Assembly: GCA_002733385.1 (NCBI GenBank)
Contig: NVVO01000025.1
Location: forward strand, 12,256-18,657
Length of the DNA stretch: 6,402 nt
From: Robiginitomaculum sp.
Lineage (GTDB): Bacteria; Pseudomonadota; Alphaproteobacteria; Caulobacterales; Maricaulaceae
Direction: 5' to 3'
The notes beneath the pieces are model-generated. The model was not told the origin of the DNA. It made no database searches and worked only from the letters and a program-made list of their open reading frames with translations. Below are positions 5,176 through 6,402 of this stretch, piece after piece. The position numbers and the translations under genes were made by a program. The first letter of the stretch is position 1; the number at the start of each line of letters is the position of its first letter.

Positions 5176-6402
5176 AATTAAAACGCTGCGCAATGTAGCG
5201 ATTGTAGCCCATGTTGATCACGGCAAGACCACCTTGGTGGATAAACTCCTGCGCCAATCCGGCACGCTTTCAGAGCGCGGTGAACTGGCTGAGCGGGTTA
5301 TGGATTCAGGCGATATTGAAAGAGAGCGCGGCATCACCATTTTGGCCAAAAACACGGCCATTAGCTGGACGGCTCCGGACGGCGTTGAATGGCGCATCAA
5401 TATTGTCGATACACCCGGACATGCAGATTTTGGCGGCGAGGTTGAGCGGGTTTTGTCCATGGTTGACAGTGTGGTTTTGCTGGTCGATGCGGTCGAAGGC
5501 CCTATGCCGCAAACCAGTTTCGTCACCAAAAAAGCTCTTGAGCAAGGCCTCAAGCCCATTGTCGTGGTCAACAAAATTGACCGGGTCGGGGCGCGGCCCG
5601 ATTGGGTTGTTGACCAGACCTTTGATCTGTTTGATCGCCTTGGCGCCAATGACGAGCAGATGGATTTCCCGGTGGTCTATGCTTCCGCCTTGAACGGCTG
5701 GGCCAGCATGGACAGCGAGGCTGAAGGCACGGACATGACGGCATTGTTCCAAACTATCGTTGACTATACTCCGGTGCCAGATGTTGACCCGGACGGGCCA
5801 TTATTGTTGCAAATCAGCGCCCTTGATTATTCTTCCTATACGGGCGTTATCGGTATTGGCCGGGTGCTGCGCGGTGCGCTCAGGCGCGGTCAAAATGTTA
5901 TGGTTGTGGCATCGGACGGCATCACCCGCAAAGCAAAAATCTTGCAGCCATTTGGGTTTTTGGGTTTAGATAGAGTCGAGATGGACGCGGTTTATGCGGG
6001 CGATATTGCCTGTTTTACCGGCATAGACCAGCTTGGGATTTCCGATTGTATTTGCGCGCCTGAAAAGGTCGAAAAATTGCCGGCGTTGAGCGTTGATGAA
6101 CCCACCATTTCCATGACATTTCAGGTTAATAACAGCCCATTTGCTGGCCGCGAAGGTAAATATGTTACCTCGCGCAATATTGGCGACCGTTTGCAAAAAG
6201 AACTGATCCACAATGTAGCCCTTAAGGTACAACCCCTTGACGATCCTGACAAGTTTCAGGTTTCGGGGCGCGGCGAGCTGCATCTGTCTATCCTGATCGA
6301 AAACATGCGCCGTGAAGGCTTTGAACTGGCCATATCCCGCCCGCAAGTGATCAACAAAACCATTGACGATGTGCTGTGCGAGCCTTGGGAAATCCTGACC
6401 AT
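5165..6402 (+). CDS. typA: Ribosome-associated translational GTPase TypA/BipA, C-terminus cut by the window edge
   Basis: GTPase of the EF-G/LepA family that binds 70S ribosomes and supports ribosome assembly and growth under cold and other stress. 412 residues, roughly two thirds of the usual ~600, are present, and the frame is open at the right edge. GTPase motifs: P-loop AHVDHGKT (15-22), switch I ERGITI (54-59), G3 DTPGH (82-86), G4 NKID (136-139) and G5 SAL (174-176). A second, beta-barrel domain follows at about 212-300, then the EF-G-like domain III with LSVDEPT (308-314), NNSPFAGREGK (322-332) and SGRGELHLS (367-375). The missing part would be domain V and the TypA-specific C-terminal domain. 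The start at ATG 5165 matches the family N-terminus (LRNVAIVAHVDHGK). An in-frame TGA at 5147 rules out a longer ATG start. The gene has no ribosome site at normal spacing; see the leader features. Confidence 0.96.
   Translation, partial: MTDRIKTLRNVAIVAHVDHGKTTLVDKLLRQSGTLSERGELAERVMDSGDIERERGITILAKNTAISWTAPDGVEWRINIVDTPGHADFGGEVERVLSMVDSVVLLVDAVEGPMPQTSFVTKKALEQGLKPIVVVNKIDRVGARPDWVVDQTFDLFDRLGANDEQMDFPVVYASALNGWASMDSEAEGTDMTALFQTIVDYTPVPDVDPDGPLLLQISALDYSSYTGVIGIGRVLRGALRRGQNVMVVASDGITRKAKILQPFGFLGLDRVEMDAVYAGDIACFTGIDQLGISDCICAPEKVEKLPALSVDEPTISMTFQVNNSPFAGREGKYVTSRNIGDRLQKELIHNVALKVQPLDDPDKFQVSGRGELHLSILIENMRREGFELAISRPQVINKTIDDVLCEPWEILT

Noticed and set aside
5306..5752. Minus-strand open frames opposite typA
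   Set aside because: They overlap the GTPase domain of typA, whose G motifs are all on the plus strand. No independent coding evidence is visible.

Overview
The window looks like an ordinary chromosomal stretch of a proteobacterium, most likely an alphaproteobacterium. The evidence is the wording of the proteins: the transketolase N-terminus (MANAIRFLAMDA, TAGHPEYGH) and the MarR opening (FLPYKLSIAANAVS) read like alphaproteobacterial versions. Base composition is close to balanced. Order and genus cannot be fixed from this sequence, and no rRNA, tRNA, mobile element, CRISPR array or phage gene is visible.

Layout: (1) 1-3033, plus strand: the end-truncated transketolase gene (tkt) runs directly into a class II fructose-bisphosphate aldolase gene (fba, Calvin-cycle subtype). 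The tkt stop codon abuts the fba ATG, and the fba ribosome binding site lies inside the last tkt codons, so they are one transcriptional and probably translationally coupled unit of central carbon metabolism. (2) 3095-4459, minus strand: an aldehyde dehydrogenase of the Sad/YneI succinate-semialdehyde dehydrogenase type, convergent with fba. (3) 4460-4651: a 191-192 bp divergent promoter region with several short dyad and direct repeats. (4) 4652-5083, plus strand: a MarR-family regulator, divergent from the dehydrogenase and its most likely controller. (5) 5084-5164: a leader with an unusually strong Shine-Dalgarno element inside a hairpin and a nine-codon reading frame that overlaps the next start. 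(6) 5165 to the right edge, plus strand: the first two thirds of the ribosome-associated GTPase gene typA (bipA).

How the parts work together: tkt and fba share sugar-phosphate intermediates (pentose phosphate pathway, glycolysis/gluconeogenesis or Calvin cycle). The dehydrogenase and MarR gene form a classic divergent regulator/target pair, with the dehydrogenase oxidising a small aldehyde to an acid. typA is a housekeeping/stress translation factor, and its 5' leader looks built for translational control. I see no convincing new multi-gene system. The two regulatory regions (4480-4621 and 5109-5175) are the parts most worth a second look.
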